Positions 15,908 through 25,651 are shown, counted from the stretch's first letter. The stretch is 41,670 nt of DNA from Actinomycetota bacterium (GCA_016201065.1 JACQDL010000004.1:1-41670); one strand, 5' to 3'. A program made the numbers and translations. The notes: a model not told the origin generated them from the letters alone.

Positions 15908-16151
15908 TTCGACCTCCCTCGCCGGGCCCACCCGGGCAACGCCGAATGGGCCATACCCGTCAAGCTTCGCACGTCCCGTCCCGAGCCCGGCCATCCGTTG
16001 CCGGCCAGCGCGATGCCGGGCGCCACCGTCGTGCTGTGACGTGCCGCGCCCCTGACGCCGTCGCCGGGCGCGCAGTGCCAAGATGGTGTCCAGCACCATG
16101 TCGGGCGCCACGCCAGGCGTCGACCGACTTTCCAAGTGTGGAGGAGCACCG

Positions 16152-17531
16152 GTGGCGGATGTGAGTGTCGACCTCGTCATCCTGGGCGGCGGGAGCGGCG
16201 GGTACGCGTGTGCCCTGCGGGCCGCCGAGTTGGGGATGAGCGTCGTCCTCATCGAGAAGGACAAGGTCGGTGGCACCTGCCTGCATCGCGGTTGCATCCC
16301 TACCAAGGCCCTGCTGCACGCGGCCGAGATCGCCGACGCGACCCGGGACAGCGCGCAGTTCGGCGTGCGCGCCTCCTTCGAGGGCATCGACATGGCGGCC
16401 GTCGACGCCTACAAGGACGGCGTGGTCGGCAAGCTCTACAAGGGGCTCACGGGTCTGGTCCGCAGCCGCAAGGTCCAGGTCGTGGAGGGTGCCGGCCGGC
16501 TGGTCTCGGCAACGGAGGTGGCCGTGGGCGACACCACCTACCAGGGGCGGCACGTCGTGCTGGCCACCGGGTCGTCGCCCCGGTCGCTGCCCGGCCTGGA
16601 GATCGACGGGGACCGGGTGATCACCTCTGACCATGCCCTGACGCTGGGGCGGGTGCCTGGCTCGGTGATCGTTCTGGGCGGCGGCGTGATAGGCGTGGAG
16701 TTCGCGAGCGTCTGGAGCTCCTTCGGGGCCGAGGTGACCATCGTCGAGGCGTTGCCGCATCTGCTGCCGACCGAGGATGAGACGAGCTCGAAGCAGATCG
16801 AGCGGGCGTTCCGGCGGCGCAAGATCGGCTTCAAGGTCGGGACCCGGTTCGAGCGGGTGGAGCGCACCGAGTCCGGCGTGCGGGTGTCCCTGGCGGGTGG
16901 TGCGCAGCTCGAGGCCGAGCTGCTGCTCGTCGCGGTGGGCCGGGGACCGGCATCGGCGGGGCTCGGCTTCGAGCAGGTCGGAGTCCGGATGGAGCGCGGC
17001 TTCGTCGTCGTGGACGAGCTGTGCCAGACCTCGGTGCCGACGATCTCGGCGGTCGGGGACCTCATCCCGACCCTCCAGCTCGCCCACGTCGGTTTCGGCG
17101 AGGGCATCCTCGTCGCGGAGCGGGTGGCCGGCCTGCCCGTGGTACCCATTGACTATGCCGGCGTGCCGCGGGTGACCTACTCCGACCCGGAGGTAGCGTC
17201 AGTCGGCTTGACCGAGCCACAGGCCGCCGAGAAGTACGGCCCGGACAAGATCGCTACCGTGACCTATGACCTGGCCGGGAACGGCAAGTCGCAGATTCTC
17301 AGGACCTCCGGCGCGGTCAAGCTGGTCTCGGTGACGGAGGGTCCGGTGGTCGGCGTGCACATGGTCGGCAGCCGGGTCGGCGAGCTCCTGGCCGAGGCGC
17401 AGCTCATCTACAACTGGGAGGCGCTGCCGGCGGAGGTCGCGCAGCTCATCCACGCTCACCCCACTCAGTCCGAGGCGGTCGGTGAGGCGCATCTGGCGCT
17501 CGCCGGCAAGCCGCTGCACCTGCACGGCTGA
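16152..17531 (+). CDS. lpdA: Dihydrolipoyl dehydrogenase (E3)
   Basis: 459 residues with the FAD motif GGGSGG near the N-terminus, the redox disulfide Cys43/Cys48 ([13 protein letters not shown]), the NAD motif [13 protein letters not shown], the second FAD contact ISAVGDLIP, and the catalytic histidine in HAHPTQSE near the C-terminus. It reoxidises dihydrolipoyl groups of 2-oxoacid dehydrogenase complexes and of the glycine cleavage H protein. The start is GTG 16152, preceded by GGAGGAG. It stands 46 bases before sucB on the same strand, so the E3 and E2 genes are probably cotranscribed. E1 is not in the window. Confidence 0.94.
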   Translation: MADVSVDLVILGGGSGGYACALRAAELGMSVVLIEKDKVGGTCLHRGCIPTKALLHAAEIADATRDSAQFGVRASFEGIDMAAVDAYKDGVVGKLYKGLTGLVRSRKVQVVEGAGRLVSATEVAVGDTTYQGRHVVLATGSSPRSLPGLEIDGDRVITSDHALTLGRVPGSVIVLGGGVIGVEFASVWSSFGAEVTIVEALPHLLPTEDETSSKQIERAFRRRKIGFKVGTRFERVERTESGVRVSLAGGAQLEAELLLVAVGRGPASAGLGFEQVGVRMERGFVVVDELCQTSVPTISAVGDLIPTLQLAHVGFGEGILVAERVAGLPVVPIDYAGVPRVTYSDPEVASVGLTEPQAAEKYGPDKIATVTYDLAGNGKSQILRTSGAVKLVSVTEGPVVGVHMVGSRVGELLAEAQLIYNWEALPAEVAQLIHAHPTQSEAVGEAHLALAGKPLHLHG

Positions 17532-17577
17532 CGGGAACAGCCGCCAGCCCTCTGGAACGCAAAGGAGTCCCAGACCC

Positions 17578-18978
17578 ATGCCGGTCTCCGTTACGATGCC
17601 CCGCCTCGGCGAGAGTGTCACCGAGGGCACCGTCACCCGGTGGCTGAAGAAGGAAGGCGAGCGTATCGAGGCCGACGAGCCGTTGCTCGAGGTCTCCACC
17701 GACAAGGTCGACACCGAGATCCCGTCCCCCGCGTCGGGCGTGCTCACCGCCATCAAGGTTGGCGAGGACGAGACGGTCGACGTGGGAGCCGAGCTGGCGG
17801 TGATCAGCGATGCCGCGGGCGAGACACCGGCACCGCCCGCCGCACCGGCACCGCCGCCCCCAGTGGCTTCCGTGGCCCCAGTGACTTCCGTGGCCCCAGC
17901 GGCCCCAGTGGCTGCTGAGCCAGCGCAGCCGGCCACCGAGGTTGCGGCCACGAGGGCAGCTACCCCCGATGCGGCGCACCCTGACCACGACGCGGAGCCG
18001 GAGGACGAGGTGGCCGGCGCATACGTCACACCGCTGGTCCGGAAGCTCGCGACGGAGCACGGGGTGGACCTCTCCGCGGTGCGCGGCACCGGCGTCGGCG
18101 GGCGGATCCGCAAGCAGGACGTGCTGGAGGCGGTCCGCCCGCCACAGCAGGTCGTACCGCCGGTGGCGGCGGGCGCCCCCTCGGCGGCGTCCACCGCCGT
18201 TGCCCCGGCAACCCCCGCGGCCGGCGTTCCGATGGTCACCGCGGCCGACGCGCTGCGGGGCCGCACCGAGAAGATGTCCCGGGTGCGGGCCTTCATCGCC
18301 GAGCGCATGGTCGACTCGTTGCGGGTCAGCGCCCAGCTCACCACGGTGGTCGAGGTCGACGTCACCAGAATCGCGCGGATCCGGCAGCGGGCCAAGACCG
18401 ACTTCGAGGCCCGGGAGGGTGTCAGGCTGTCGTTCCTGCCGTTCTTCGCGCCCGCCGCGGTGGAGGCGCTCAAGCAGCACCCCAAGCTGAATGCGTCGAT
18501 CGACATCGAGGCCGGCACGGTGACCTACCACGACGCCGAACACCTCGGCATCGCGGTGGACTCCGATCGCGGCCTGCTGGTCCCGGTGATCCACGACGCG
18601 GGCTACCTCAACCTTGCCGGCCTCGCCCGCAAGATCGCCGATCTGGCCGTACGTAGCCGGGCGAACCGGATCAGCCCGGATGAGATGAGTGGTGGCACCT
18701 TCACGCTGACGAACACCGGCAGCCGGGGCGCGTTGTTCGACACCCCCATCATCAACCAGCCCCAGGTGGCAATCCTGGGCACCGGGACCGTGGTGAAACG
18801 CCCCGTCGTCATCGACGACCCGGACCTCGGGGACGTGATCTCGGTCCGCTCGATGGTCTTCCTCTCGCTGACCTACGACCACCGGCTGGTGGACGGCGCC
18901 GACGCCGTGCGCTTCCTCGGTGCCGTCAAGGAGCGGCTGGAGGCCGGCCAGTTCGAGTCGGACCTCGGGCTCGGCTAG
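17578..18978 (+). CDS. sucB: 2-oxoacid dehydrogenase complex E2 (dihydrolipoyl acyltransferase)
   Basis: 466 residues in three parts: one lipoyl domain (1-78) with the lipoylated Lys43 in [11 protein letters not shown], an E3-binding domain (about 148-186), and a catalytic domain (about 240-466) with His435 and Asp439 in [10 protein letters not shown]. The linkers are Ala/Pro/Val-rich, and one has an 18-base tandem duplication at 17863-17898. M. tuberculosis DlaT in the same place has, to my recollection, more than one lipoyl domain; here there is a single one. The name sucB follows common annotation of actinobacterial E2; in related bacteria this E2 serves pyruvate dehydrogenase, so dlaT is an equally fair name. 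AAAGGAG is placed eleven bases before ATG 17578. Confidence 0.9.
   Translation: MPVSVTMPRLGESVTEGTVTRWLKKEGERIEADEPLLEVSTDKVDTEIPSPASGVLTAIKVGEDETVDVGAELAVISDAAGETPAPPAAPAPPPPVASVAPVTSVAPAAPVAAEPAQPATEVAATRAATPDAAHPDHDAEPEDEVAGAYVTPLVRKLATEHGVDLSAVRGTGVGGRIRKQDVLEAVRPPQQVVPPVAAGAPSAASTAVAPATPAAGVPMVTAADALRGRTEKMSRVRAFIAERMVDSLRVSAQLTTVVEVDVTRIARIRQRAKTDFEAREGVRLSFLPFFAPAAVEALKQHPKLNASIDIEAGTVTYHDAEHLGIAVDSDRGLLVPVIHDAGYLNLAGLARKIADLAVRSRANRISPDEMSGGTFTLTNTGSRGALFDTPIINQPQVAILGTGTVVKRPVVIDDPDLGDVISVRSMVFLSLTYDHRLVDGADAVRFLGAVKERLEAGQFESDLGLG
17863..17898 (+). repeat. 18-base tandem duplication in the sucB linker
   Basis: Two copies differ by one base and encode VASVAP and VTSVAP in the flexible Ala/Pro linker after the lipoyl domain. 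In-frame repeat-length change is expected in such linkers. Confidence 0.6.
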
Positions 18979-19007
18979 GACCAGCGCAGAACGTCAGACC
19001 CACGGCA

Positions 19008-19013
19008 TAGCGT
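19008..19013 (+). promoter_or_regulatory. -10 element (TAGCGT) for the WYL regulator gene
   Basis: TAGCGT ends seven bases before GTG 19021. It supports that start over the in-frame GTG at 19012, which would lie inside the element. Confidence 0.5.
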
Positions 19014-19020
19014 GGCCGCC

Positions 19021-19719
19021 GTGAACCGAACCGACCGGCTCTACGCGATCGTCGAGGAACTACGCGCCGTCTCGCCACGGCCGCGCAGCGCGAGCTGGCT
19101 GGCGCGCCGGTTCGAGGTGAGTCCGCGGACGATCGAGCGGGACATCGCCGCGTTGCAGCAGGCCGGAGCGCCGGTCTACGCCGAGCCCGGCCGGCTCGGC
19201 GGGTACGCGGTTCACCGGCACGCGACGCTTCCGCCACGGCACGTGACCCCGGCCGAGGTGACCGCGCTGGCCGTCGCACTGACGGAGTTCCGGGGGCCGT
19301 TCGCAGCCGAGGCCAGGGCCGCGCTGACCAAGCTGGTCGGCACGATGCCGGCCGGGCAGGCCGACGCGGCCCGGGAGCTCATCGGCCGGGTCCGGCTGCT
19401 GTCCCGCGAGCCCGTGCCGGCGACACCGTGGCTGCCGGTGGTCGAGGCGGCCGTGGTCCAGCGCCGCGCGGTCCGGCTGTCCTACCTCGACAAGCACGGC
19501 GAGGCCAGCCAGCGCGAGGTGGAGCCGGGATCCCTGGTCGGCTCGGCCGGCAACTGGTATCTGGTCGGCTGGTGTCGGCTGCGGGGGGCGGCGCGGGTGT
19601 TCCGGCTGGACCGGATCCGCCGGGCCACGCTCACCGCCGAGCGGGTGCCGGTGCGCGGCTTCGAGGAGCTGGTGCCCGACCACGGGTCGGTACCGACCCG
19701 CGCCCTCAGCCTCGGCTAG
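19021..19719 (+). CDS. HTH and WYL-domain transcriptional regulator (YafY type)
   Basis: 232 residues. An N-terminal winged helix-turn-helix of the HTH_11 kind (RTDRLYAIVEELRAV, SASWLARRFEVSPRTIERDIAAL; about 3-60) is followed by a WYL domain (about 135-200) with AVRLSYLDKHGEASQREVEPGS and the variant NWYLVGWCRLRGAARVFRLDRI. WYL domains sense ligands, often nucleic acid or small molecules. The target is unknown. It has a leaderless-type promoter directly before it. The next gene, DinB, is convergent, and it is separated from sucB by 42 bases. Confidence 0.88.
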   Translation: MNRTDRLYAIVEELRAVSPRPRSASWLARRFEVSPRTIERDIAALQQAGAPVYAEPGRLGGYAVHRHATLPPRHVTPAEVTALAVALTEFRGPFAAEARAALTKLVGTMPAGQADAARELIGRVRLLSREPVPATPWLPVVEAAVVQRRAVRLSYLDKHGEASQREVEPGSLVGSAGNWYLVGWCRLRGAARVFRLDRIRRATLTAERVPVRGFEELVPDHGSVPTRALSLG

Positions 19720-19726
19720 GGTCCCG

Positions 19727-19757
19727 CCGTGCGCCGTGCGCCGTGCGCCGTGCGCCG
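19727..19757 (+). repeat. 7-base tandem repeat, four copies
   Basis: CCGTGCG occurs four times head to tail (19727-19754) followed by a partial copy, in the 72-base gap between the convergent WYL and DinB genes. It is a likely slippage hotspot. Confidence 0.75.
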
Positions 19758-19791
19758 CCCGCCGCCGGGCTGGCGCGGGTGCCGCGCCCGG

Positions 19792-20295
19792 CTACCGGCC
19801 CACCGCGCCGTCGATCCCCTCGCGCAGGATGTCGGCGTGGCCGGCGTGCCGGGCGGTCTCCTCGATCATGTGGACGAGGATCCACCGCATTGACGGTGGC
19901 GCGCCCTCCCGCAGCGACCGCGCGCCCGGCCGATCCAGATCGGTGCAGCCGGCAATGATCGCGTTGGTGCGGGCGATGGTGTCCCGGTACGCGGCGAGCA
20001 GCCCACCCGCCGTCTCCCCGGCGGCAGGTGGCAGCTGGTGGTCGGCCAACGGGACGTCCGCGCCGGCATACGCCCAGACGAACCAGTCGAACTCCACCGC
20101 GGTGAGGTGCGTGACCAGGCCGAGCAGGCTGGTCCCGGACGGCACGCCGGGGGTGCGGGCCTGCGCGTCGGTGAGGCCGGCGAGCTTGGCGGCCACCGCC
20201 CCACGCAGGTAGTCCAGGAACGCCAGCAAGGTCGTCTTCTCGTCGGCGTTCAGGCTCGGCGGGCGAAGATCACCCCGGGGCTCGGTCGCGGTCAT
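19792..20295 (-). CDS. DinB-family protein (DUF664)
   Basis: 167 residues predicted as a four-helix bundle. Histidines sit in positions typical of the metal-binding triad of the DinB/YfiT superfamily: LVTHLTAVEFDWF and, near the C-terminus, MIEETARHAGHADILRE. Many actinobacterial members are putative mycothiol- or other thiol-dependent enzymes; the substrate here is unknown. A TAGGGT element six bases before the ATG and no ribosome binding site suggest a leaderless mRNA. It is divergent from the VOC gene, with about 140 bases between. Confidence 0.88.
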   Translation of the reverse strand: MTATEPRGDLRPPSLNADEKTTLLAFLDYLRGAVAAKLAGLTDAQARTPGVPSGTSLLGLVTHLTAVEFDWFVWAYAGADVPLADHQLPPAAGETAGGLLAAYRDTIARTNAIIAGCTDLDRPGARSLREGAPPSMRWILVHMIEETARHAGHADILREGIDGAVGR

Positions 20296-20301
20296 CCCAC
20301 C

Positions 20302-20307
20302 ACCCTA
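20302..20307 (-). promoter_or_regulatory. -10 element (TAGGGT on the minus strand) for dinB-like gene
   Basis: TAGGGT on the minus strand ends six bases before the ATG at 20295; leaderless-type spacing. Confidence 0.5.
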
Positions 20308-20434
20308 GGCAGTCCGGCCGCGCCTGGCGAGGCGGGGTGCGGCCGGCGGAGAACGGTCCGGAAACACCGACAGGGGGCTGTCGCGCACCGCGGGCACCCT
20401 CATGGTGGTCAGGCACCCAACGAGAGGACGACCG

Positions 20435-20809
20435 ATGAGCGACACCCCCGGCACCGTCGGCTGGTTCGAGATCGGCACCGGCGATCCCGACACGGCCGAG
20501 CGGTACTACGGCGGACTGTTCGGCTGGAGCTTCACCCGCGAGGAAGGCGAGGTGGACTACCGGCTGGTCAGCTTCGGCACCGGCGCGCCTCCCTCCGGCG
20601 GGGTTCGCGGTCACGGTGGCCGGATGCACAGCTACGCCATCTTCTTCGTCAAGGTCGACGACGTCGCAGCGACGGTCGCCCGCTCCGGGCAGCTCGGCGG
20701 CCAGGTCCTGGTGCCACCGACCAAGGACGACGAGGGGCTCGTCTTCGCCCAGCTCACCGACCCGGCCGGGAACGCGTTCGGGGTCTACACCGAGCCGCCC
20801 CGCGGCTGA
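20435..20809 (+). CDS. VOC-family (glyoxalase-like) protein
   Basis: 124 residues made of two beta-alpha-beta-beta-beta modules: GWFEIGTGDPDTAERYYGGLFGW at the start (split here only as a description of positions 9-31) and AQLTDPAGNAFGVYTEP at the end. It resembles the CFP-30-like VOC proteins of actinobacteria that act on or bind small molecules. The first-module metal histidine is not obvious. GAGAGGAC lies a few bases before ATG 20435, a normal ribosome binding site. It converges on the amidohydrolase gene with an 11-base gap. The substrate cannot be predicted. Confidence 0.85.
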   Translation: MSDTPGTVGWFEIGTGDPDTAERYYGGLFGWSFTREEGEVDYRLVSFGTGAPPSGGVRGHGGRMHSYAIFFVKVDDVAATVARSGQLGGQVLVPPTKDDEGLVFAQLTDPAGNAFGVYTEPPRG

Positions 20810-20820
20810 GCCGACCGGCG

Positions 20821-22017
20821 TCAGCGGGCCAGCAGGTCGGCGAGGACATCCACCAGCGCCAGGACGCCGGCGACGCAGTCGGCGTCCTCGGCGTGCTCGG
20901 CGGGGCTGTGGCTGATCCCGGTGGGGTTGCGGACGAACAGCATCGCGGTCGGGACGTGCCCGGCGAGGACGCCCGCGTCGTGCCCGGCGCCGGTGGGCAG
21001 GGCCGGCACCCCGCCGAGCACGGAACCGAGTCGCTGCCGCAGGCCGGCGTCGAACTCCACCGCCGGGGTCTGCGACTCGACGCTGATCCCTACCTCCACC
21101 CGGTCCCGCCGACCACGCTCGAAGGCGGCCCGCTCGATCTCGGCGACGAGGTGACCCAACGACGGCTGGTCGGGCGCCCGGGCGTCCAGCCAGCCGTCGA
21201 TCGCCGAGGCGATCGCGTTGCTGCCGTTGGGCCGCACCAGGACCCGACCGAACGTGGCGACCCCGCCGGCCAGCCGGGCCCGCTTGCGGGCCGAGAGCAC
21301 CGTGTGCGCATAGGTGAGCATCGGGTCGCACCGGTCGCCCAGCCGCGTCGTACCGGCGTGGTTGGCCTCCCCGGTGAACCGGTACCGCCACCGGCCGTGC
21401 GGCCAGATCCCGGTGCCGAGGCCGACCGGCGCGCCATGCTCGACGAGGCCCCGCCCCTGCTCGATGTGCAGCTCGACGTACGTCGCGATCCGCGCCAGCA
21501 GGGCGGGGTCGGGGCGTACCTCCGCGGGGTCCGCTCCGGCCGACCGCATCGCCTCTGCCAGGCTCACCCCGTCCGCGTCGGTCAACCCCAGCGCCCGATC
21601 CGGGTCAAGGCTGCCGGTGAGCAGCCGGCTGCCCACGCAGGCGACCCCGAACCGGGCGCCCTCCTCCTCGACGAACGCCACCACACCGAGCGGCCGGGCC
21701 GGCGTGACCCCTCTGGCGCGCAGCTCGTCGACCGCACAGAACGCCGACACCACGCCGAGCGGACCATCGAACGCGCCACCGTCGGGCACCGAGTCGAGGT
21801 GGCTGCCGGTGACCACGGCGCCCGGTCCGAGCTCGTCACCCCACCACGCCCACAGGTTGCCGATCCCGTCGGCATGCCAGGCTATGCCCCGCTGGGTCGC
21901 CGCGCCGCCGAACCACTCGCGCAGGGCCAGGTCGGCCGCCGACCACGCGTACCGCCGGTAGCCGCCGGTCGAGGGATCCCGACCGATCGCCGAGATCTCC
22001 CGCAGCCCGGCGAGCAC
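20821..22017 (-). CDS. M20-type amidohydrolase (allantoate / N-carbamoyl-amino-acid hydrolase family)
   Basis: 398 residues from GTG 22017. It carries the two-zinc hydantoinase/carbamoylase pattern: GSHLDSVPDGGAFDGPLG, the acidic pair in FVEEEGARF, ELHIEQGRGLVE, and the C-terminal histidine in GISHSPAE. DAGVLAGHVPTAMLF is also typical. It hydrolyses a ureido or similar amide; allantoate and N-carbamoyl amino acids are the known substrates of the family, and I cannot choose. The frame extends upstream into the mmpL gene, but homology starts at LREISAIGRDPSTGGYRR, so the GTG 17 bases past the mmpL stop fits best. Probably cotranscribed with mmpL. Confidence 0.85.
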   Translation of the reverse strand: MLAGLREISAIGRDPSTGGYRRYAWSAADLALREWFGGAATQRGIAWHADGIGNLWAWWGDELGPGAVVTGSHLDSVPDGGAFDGPLGVVSAFCAVDELRARGVTPARPLGVVAFVEEEGARFGVACVGSRLLTGSLDPDRALGLTDADGVSLAEAMRSAGADPAEVRPDPALLARIATYVELHIEQGRGLVEHGAPVGLGTGIWPHGRWRYRFTGEANHAGTTRLGDRCDPMLTYAHTVLSARKRARLAGGVATFGRVLVRPNGSNAIASAIDGWLDARAPDQPSLGHLVAEIERAAFERGRRDRVEVGISVESQTPAVEFDAGLRQRLGSVLGGVPALPTGAGHDAGVLAGHVPTAMLFVRNPTGISHSPAEHAEDADCVAGVLALVDVLADLLAR

Positions 22018-22033
22018 TCCCGGCCCCGGTCGC

Positions 22034-24145
22034 TCAGACCCGGGCAAGATCCTCTGCCCCGTCCGGCGCGGGTTGAGCGACCCGAGCCAGCCGACCCGGC
22101 CACCACACCGCCCGTCCGATGTCATATGTCAACGCGGGGACCAGCAGCGAGCGCACCACGATCGTGTCCAGCAGGATGCCGAGCAGGATCGCCGTGCCGA
22201 ACTCGACCAGGAACACCACCGGCAGCACGGTCAGCGCCGAGAACGTCGCGGCAAGCACCAGACCCGCCGACGTGATCACGCCACCGGTGACGGCGAGCCC
22301 ACGCAGGGTGCCCGGCCGGGTGCCGAGCCGCAGCGACTCCTCGCGGACCCGGGTCATCAGGAAGATGTTGTAGTCCACGCCGAGGGCGACGAGGAACACG
22401 AACACGAACAACGGGAAGGCGCTGTCCGCGCCCGCGAAGTGGAAGACCTGACGGAACAGCAGGCCGCTGAGCCCCAGTGCCGCGGCGAAGGAGAGGACCA
22501 CGGTCCCGATCAGCAGCAACGGTGCCAGCAACGCCCGGAGCAGCACCGCCAGGATGACCGCGATGACCAGCAGCACCACCGGGATGATCACCGACCGGTC
22601 GCGCCGTGAGGCCTCCTGGGTGTCCCGCAGGATCGCGGTGTACCCACCCACCAGCGCCCCGGAGCCCGGCACCGCGTGTACCGCGGCGCGCAGCCGGCCG
22701 ACCGTCTCGTACGCCGCCGTGCTGTCCGGTGGCGCGGTCAGGGTGGCCTGCACCTGCACCATGCCGTCGACGACCTTTGCCGGCGCGGTCACCGAGGCCG
22801 GGTCGATCCCGCGGACGCCGCGCGCCGCGGCGAGCACACCGTCAGCCGCACCGGCCCGGGCGACGACGATCGCCGGGCTGCCCGCACCGGCCGGGAAGTG
22901 CGCGACCAGCAGGTCCTGCCCGACGACCGAGTCCGGCCGGTTGGTGAATGCCTGGGTCTGCGCCAACCCGTTCGCGTTGAGCTGGGACAGGCCGGCGGTC
23001 AGCGCCACCAGCGCCAACGTGGTGGCCACCCAGATCGGGCGGGCCCGCCGGCCGACCAGCTCGGCGATCCGCCCCCAGCCGCGGCCGACGCCGTCCGACT
23101 GCGAACCGTACCGCGGGATCCTCGGCCAGAAGATCCACCGGCCGAGCAGCAGGAGCAGTGCCGGGAGGAAGGTCATCATGGTGACGAGGGTCGCCGCGAT
23201 TCCGACGGCGGCGACCGGGCCGAGGCCACGGTTGGAGTTCAGCTCCGACAGCAGTAGGCAGAGCATGCTGACGATCACCGTGAGCGCCGAGGCGATGATG
23301 GCCGGCGCGGCACCGCGCAGGGCGGCCCGCATCGCGTGGGTGCGGTGCTCGTGCCGGTGGAGCTCCTCGCGGTACCGGCTGATCAGCAGCAGCGCGTAGT
23401 CGGTGCCGGCGCCGAAGACCAGCACGGTGAGGATGCCCTGGCTCTGCCCGTTCAGGTCGACGACATCGTTCCTGGCGAGCAGGTAGACCAACCATGCGGA
23501 CAACGTGAAAGCCGCTCCCACGCACAGCAACGGGACCGCCCACAGCACCGGGCTCCGGTAGACCAGCAACAGGATCACGACGATGACCAGCGAGGTGACC
23601 AGCAGCAGGGACGTGTCCAGGCTGCCGAACACCTTCAGGAAGTCGGCGAGGATGCCGATCGGGCCGGTCACGTGGGTCTGCATGCCGGTGGCGTTCTCAG
23701 CGGCGATCGACCGGAGCTGGGCGACCGCGTCGGCGAGCCGTGCGGCGTCGCCGTTCCCGCTGGCGGCGAACGGCACGACCACCTCGGCGGCCTCCGGCCG
23801 ACCACCGCCCTCGCTGAAGCGCGGCGGCGGCAGCGGGGTCGCGACGAGCGGGACCGCGGCGAACCTCGCCGCGTCGGCGACGACCTTGGCGCGGTCGCCG
23901 TCGGTGAGCCCACCGGCCCGCTGGTAGACCACGATCGCCGGGGCGGTCTCCCGCTCGACGAACTTGGTGATCACGCTCTGCGCCCGGGTCGCCTCCGCGC
24001 TGGCCGGCAGGAACGACGCGTTGTCGTTCTTCTGCACCTCGTTCAGCTTTCCGCCGAACGAGCCGGCCACGGCCAAGATCACGAACCAGCCGACCACGAT
24101 CCCGACCGCCGCGTACAGCGGCCCCCGCGCCCGTACCCGCGACAT
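22034..24145 (-). CDS. MmpL/RND-family transporter
   Basis: 703 residues, complete: TM1 at about 12-30, a first outer domain (about 31-170), a membrane block with FGAGTDYALLLISRYREE (about 258-275), a second outer domain, and a second block with FLVALGVDYNIFLMTRVREE (about 575-594). The two TDY/VDY aspartates are the proton-relay positions of the family. It probably exports a lipid or other hydrophobic compound using the proton gradient. GGGAG precedes the ATG at 24145. The next gene downstream is the M20 amidohydrolase. It is divergent from the CMD-family gene, with 217 bases between in which I saw no clear operator. Confidence 0.92.
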   Translation of the reverse strand: MSRVRARGPLYAAVGIVVGWFVILAVAGSFGGKLNEVQKNDNASFLPASAEATRAQSVITKFVERETAPAIVVYQRAGGLTDGDRAKVVADAARFAAVPLVATPLPPPRFSEGGGRPEAAEVVVPFAASGNGDAARLADAVAQLRSIAAENATGMQTHVTGPIGILADFLKVFGSLDTSLLLVTSLVIVVILLLVYRSPVLWAVPLLCVGAAFTLSAWLVYLLARNDVVDLNGQSQGILTVLVFGAGTDYALLLISRYREELHRHEHRTHAMRAALRGAAPAIIASALTVIVSMLCLLLSELNSNRGLGPVAAVGIAATLVTMMTFLPALLLLLGRWIFWPRIPRYGSQSDGVGRGWGRIAELVGRRARPIWVATTLALVALTAGLSQLNANGLAQTQAFTNRPDSVVGQDLLVAHFPAGAGSPAIVVARAGAADGVLAAARGVRGIDPASVTAPAKVVDGMVQVQATLTAPPDSTAAYETVGRLRAAVHAVPGSGALVGGYTAILRDTQEASRRDRSVIIPVVLLVIAVILAVLLRALLAPLLLIGTVVLSFAAALGLSGLLFRQVFHFAGADSAFPLFVFVFLVALGVDYNIFLMTRVREESLRLGTRPGTLRGLAVTGGVITSAGLVLAATFSALTVLPVVFLVEFGTAILLGILLDTIVVRSLLVPALTYDIGRAVWWPGRLARVAQPAPDGAEDLARV

Positions 24146-24362
24146 CCTGGACTCCCTCTCGACCGTCGGCGCGCCCTGCGGCGTACCGGTAGGGACCGTA
24201 TATCAGGACAGCGACCGACCGTCGCAGCCACTTCTGCGCATTGCCGGAGTCGGACGCTCATCGCGGCGGCCCCGGTCGGCGTCATGTCACATCGGCGTCC
24301 GCCGGCCCGTCACCGAGGCGCGGTGAGTCGCACCGCGACCACAACGAGCGAAGGAGCGGTCC

Positions 24363-24920
24363 ATGGCACGCATCCCCACCGACCTCCGGCAGCACGGTCC
24401 GGTGGGCCGGCTCACCGCCTGGTACCTGACCCGCCGGTACGGCGCCGTGCTCGACTCGGTGGCCGCGGTCGCGCACAACGGCCGGGTCGCCCGCGCGTAC
24501 CTGCGCTTCGAGACCCGGGTCGCGGGATGGCGGAAGCTGGACGAGACGAGCCGCTGCCTGGCGGTCCTGGCAGCTGCGGCGGTGGTCGGGTGCGAGTGGC
24601 GCATCGACTTCGGGTACTGGGAGAGCGTCCACCGCGGGGTGGACCGCCGCAAGATCGCGGAGGTGGCCCGGTGGCGGGACAGCGACGCCTACACCGATAC
24701 CGATCGGCTCGTGCTCGGCTACGCGGAGGCGGCGACGGCCACGCCGCCGGCGGTCACCGACGAGCAGGTCGCCGCGTTGCGGAGCCGGTTCTCCGACGCG
24801 CAGGTCGTCGAGCTCACCTCGCTGGTGGCGCTGGAGAACTACCGGTCCCGGGCGAACGCCGCGTACGGGTTGGGTAGTCAGGGTTTCCGCGACCGGTGCG
24901 CACTCCCCACTGCCGGCTAG
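24363..24920 (+). CDS. Carboxymuconolactone-decarboxylase/AhpD-family protein with altered CxxC
   Basis: 185 residues. All-helical CMD-like protein: [19 protein letters not shown], then the usual CxWC-IDFGYW site reads [10 protein letters not shown] (Cys77 to Arg80), then [19 protein letters not shown] and YGLGSQGF at the end. The first cysteine is kept, the second is Arg, so the disulfide chemistry of AhpD-type proteins cannot operate. GAAGGAG is placed ahead of ATG 24363. It is alone on the plus strand between the divergent mmpL and lipB. It may bind a ligand instead of catalysing peroxide reduction (inference). Confidence 0.83.
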   Translation: MARIPTDLRQHGPVGRLTAWYLTRRYGAVLDSVAAVAHNGRVARAYLRFETRVAGWRKLDETSRCLAVLAAAAVVGCEWRIDFGYWESVHRGVDRRKIAEVARWRDSDAYTDTDRLVLGYAEAATATPPAVTDEQVAALRSRFSDAQVVELTSLVALENYRSRANAAYGLGSQGFRDRCALPTAG

Positions 24921-24982
24921 CCCACCAGCGCGATGGTGACCACGAAGTCACTGCGGCTGGTGGGGATCGCCGTGCGGGACGG

Positions 24983-24988
24983 TACCCT
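24983..24988 (+). promoter_or_regulatory. -10 element (TACCCT) for lipB
   Basis: TACCCT ends six bases before GTG 24995 with no ribosome binding site between; leaderless-type spacing that fixes the lipB start. Confidence 0.5.
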
Positions 24989-24994
24989 GCGGAT

Positions 24995-25651
24995 GTGGAC
25001 GAGCCGGTCGTGATCCGCCTGGGCTTCGGCACCGGGGCGGTGCCCTACGAGGACGCCTGGCAGCGGCAGCGTGAGCTGCACGGGGCCCGCGTCGCCGACG
25101 AGATCGGTGACACGGTGCTGCTGCTGGAGCACCCGACGGTGTTCACCGCGGGCAGGCGCACCGAGGCCTGGGAACGGCCGGTCGACGGCACGCCGGTCAT
25201 CGACGTCGACCGCGGCGGCAAGATCACCTGGCACGGGCTGGGCCAGCTCGTGGGCTACCCGATCGTCAGGCTGCCGGACCCGGTGGACGTGGTCGCCTAC
25301 GTCCGCCGGATCGAGGGGCTGCTGATCGCCGCCTGCGGCGAGTTCGGGCTGATCGCGGATCGGGTGGAGGGGCGCAGCGGGGTGTGGGTGCCGGCCGACG
25401 ACCGGGGCCCGGCCCGCAAGGTCGGCGCGATCGGCATCCGGGTCAGCCGCGGCGTGACCATGCACGGCTTCGCCCTGAACTGCGACCCGGACCTGACCTG
25501 GTTCGACCGGATCGTGCCGTGCGGGATCGCCGACGCCGGGGTGACGTCGCTGACCGCCGAGCTCGGTCGCCCGGTCACCGTGGCCGACGCCCTCACCGTG
25601 GTGGAGCGGCAGCTACCCGACCTGGTCAGCGCTGGGCTCCCGGCACGCTGA
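24995..25651 (+). CDS. lipB: Lipoyl(octanoyl) transferase LipB
   Basis: 218 residues. It moves octanoate from acyl carrier protein to lipoyl domains. [18 protein letters not shown] (about 73-90), the catalytic Lys142 (RKVGAIGI) and Cys176 ([13 protein letters not shown]) are present at the numbers known for M. tuberculosis LipB. The next gene on the strand is lipA, with an oppositely oriented oxidoreductase gene between them. The start is set by homology and by the leaderless -10. The 3' end overlaps the end of the convergent gene by 26 bases. Confidence 0.94.
   Translation: MDEPVVIRLGFGTGAVPYEDAWQRQRELHGARVADEIGDTVLLLEHPTVFTAGRRTEAWERPVDGTPVIDVDRGGKITWHGLGQLVGYPIVRLPDPVDVVAYVRRIEGLLIAACGEFGLIADRVEGRSGVWVPADDRGPARKVGAIGIRVSRGVTMHGFALNCDPDLTWFDRIVPCGIADAGVTSLTAELGRPVTVADALTVVERQLPDLVSAGLPAR

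Noticed and set aside
20038-22275. 745-codon open frame on the plus strand
   Set aside because: It is antisense to the DinB and M20 amidohydrolase genes and shows only low-complexity Arg/Pro/Gly composition; long shadow frames are expected at this GC content.
19021-24920. Genomic island or phage remnant
   Set aside because: The genes here are more variable in kind than elsewhere, but there is no integrase, tRNA, attachment repeat or visible composition shift.
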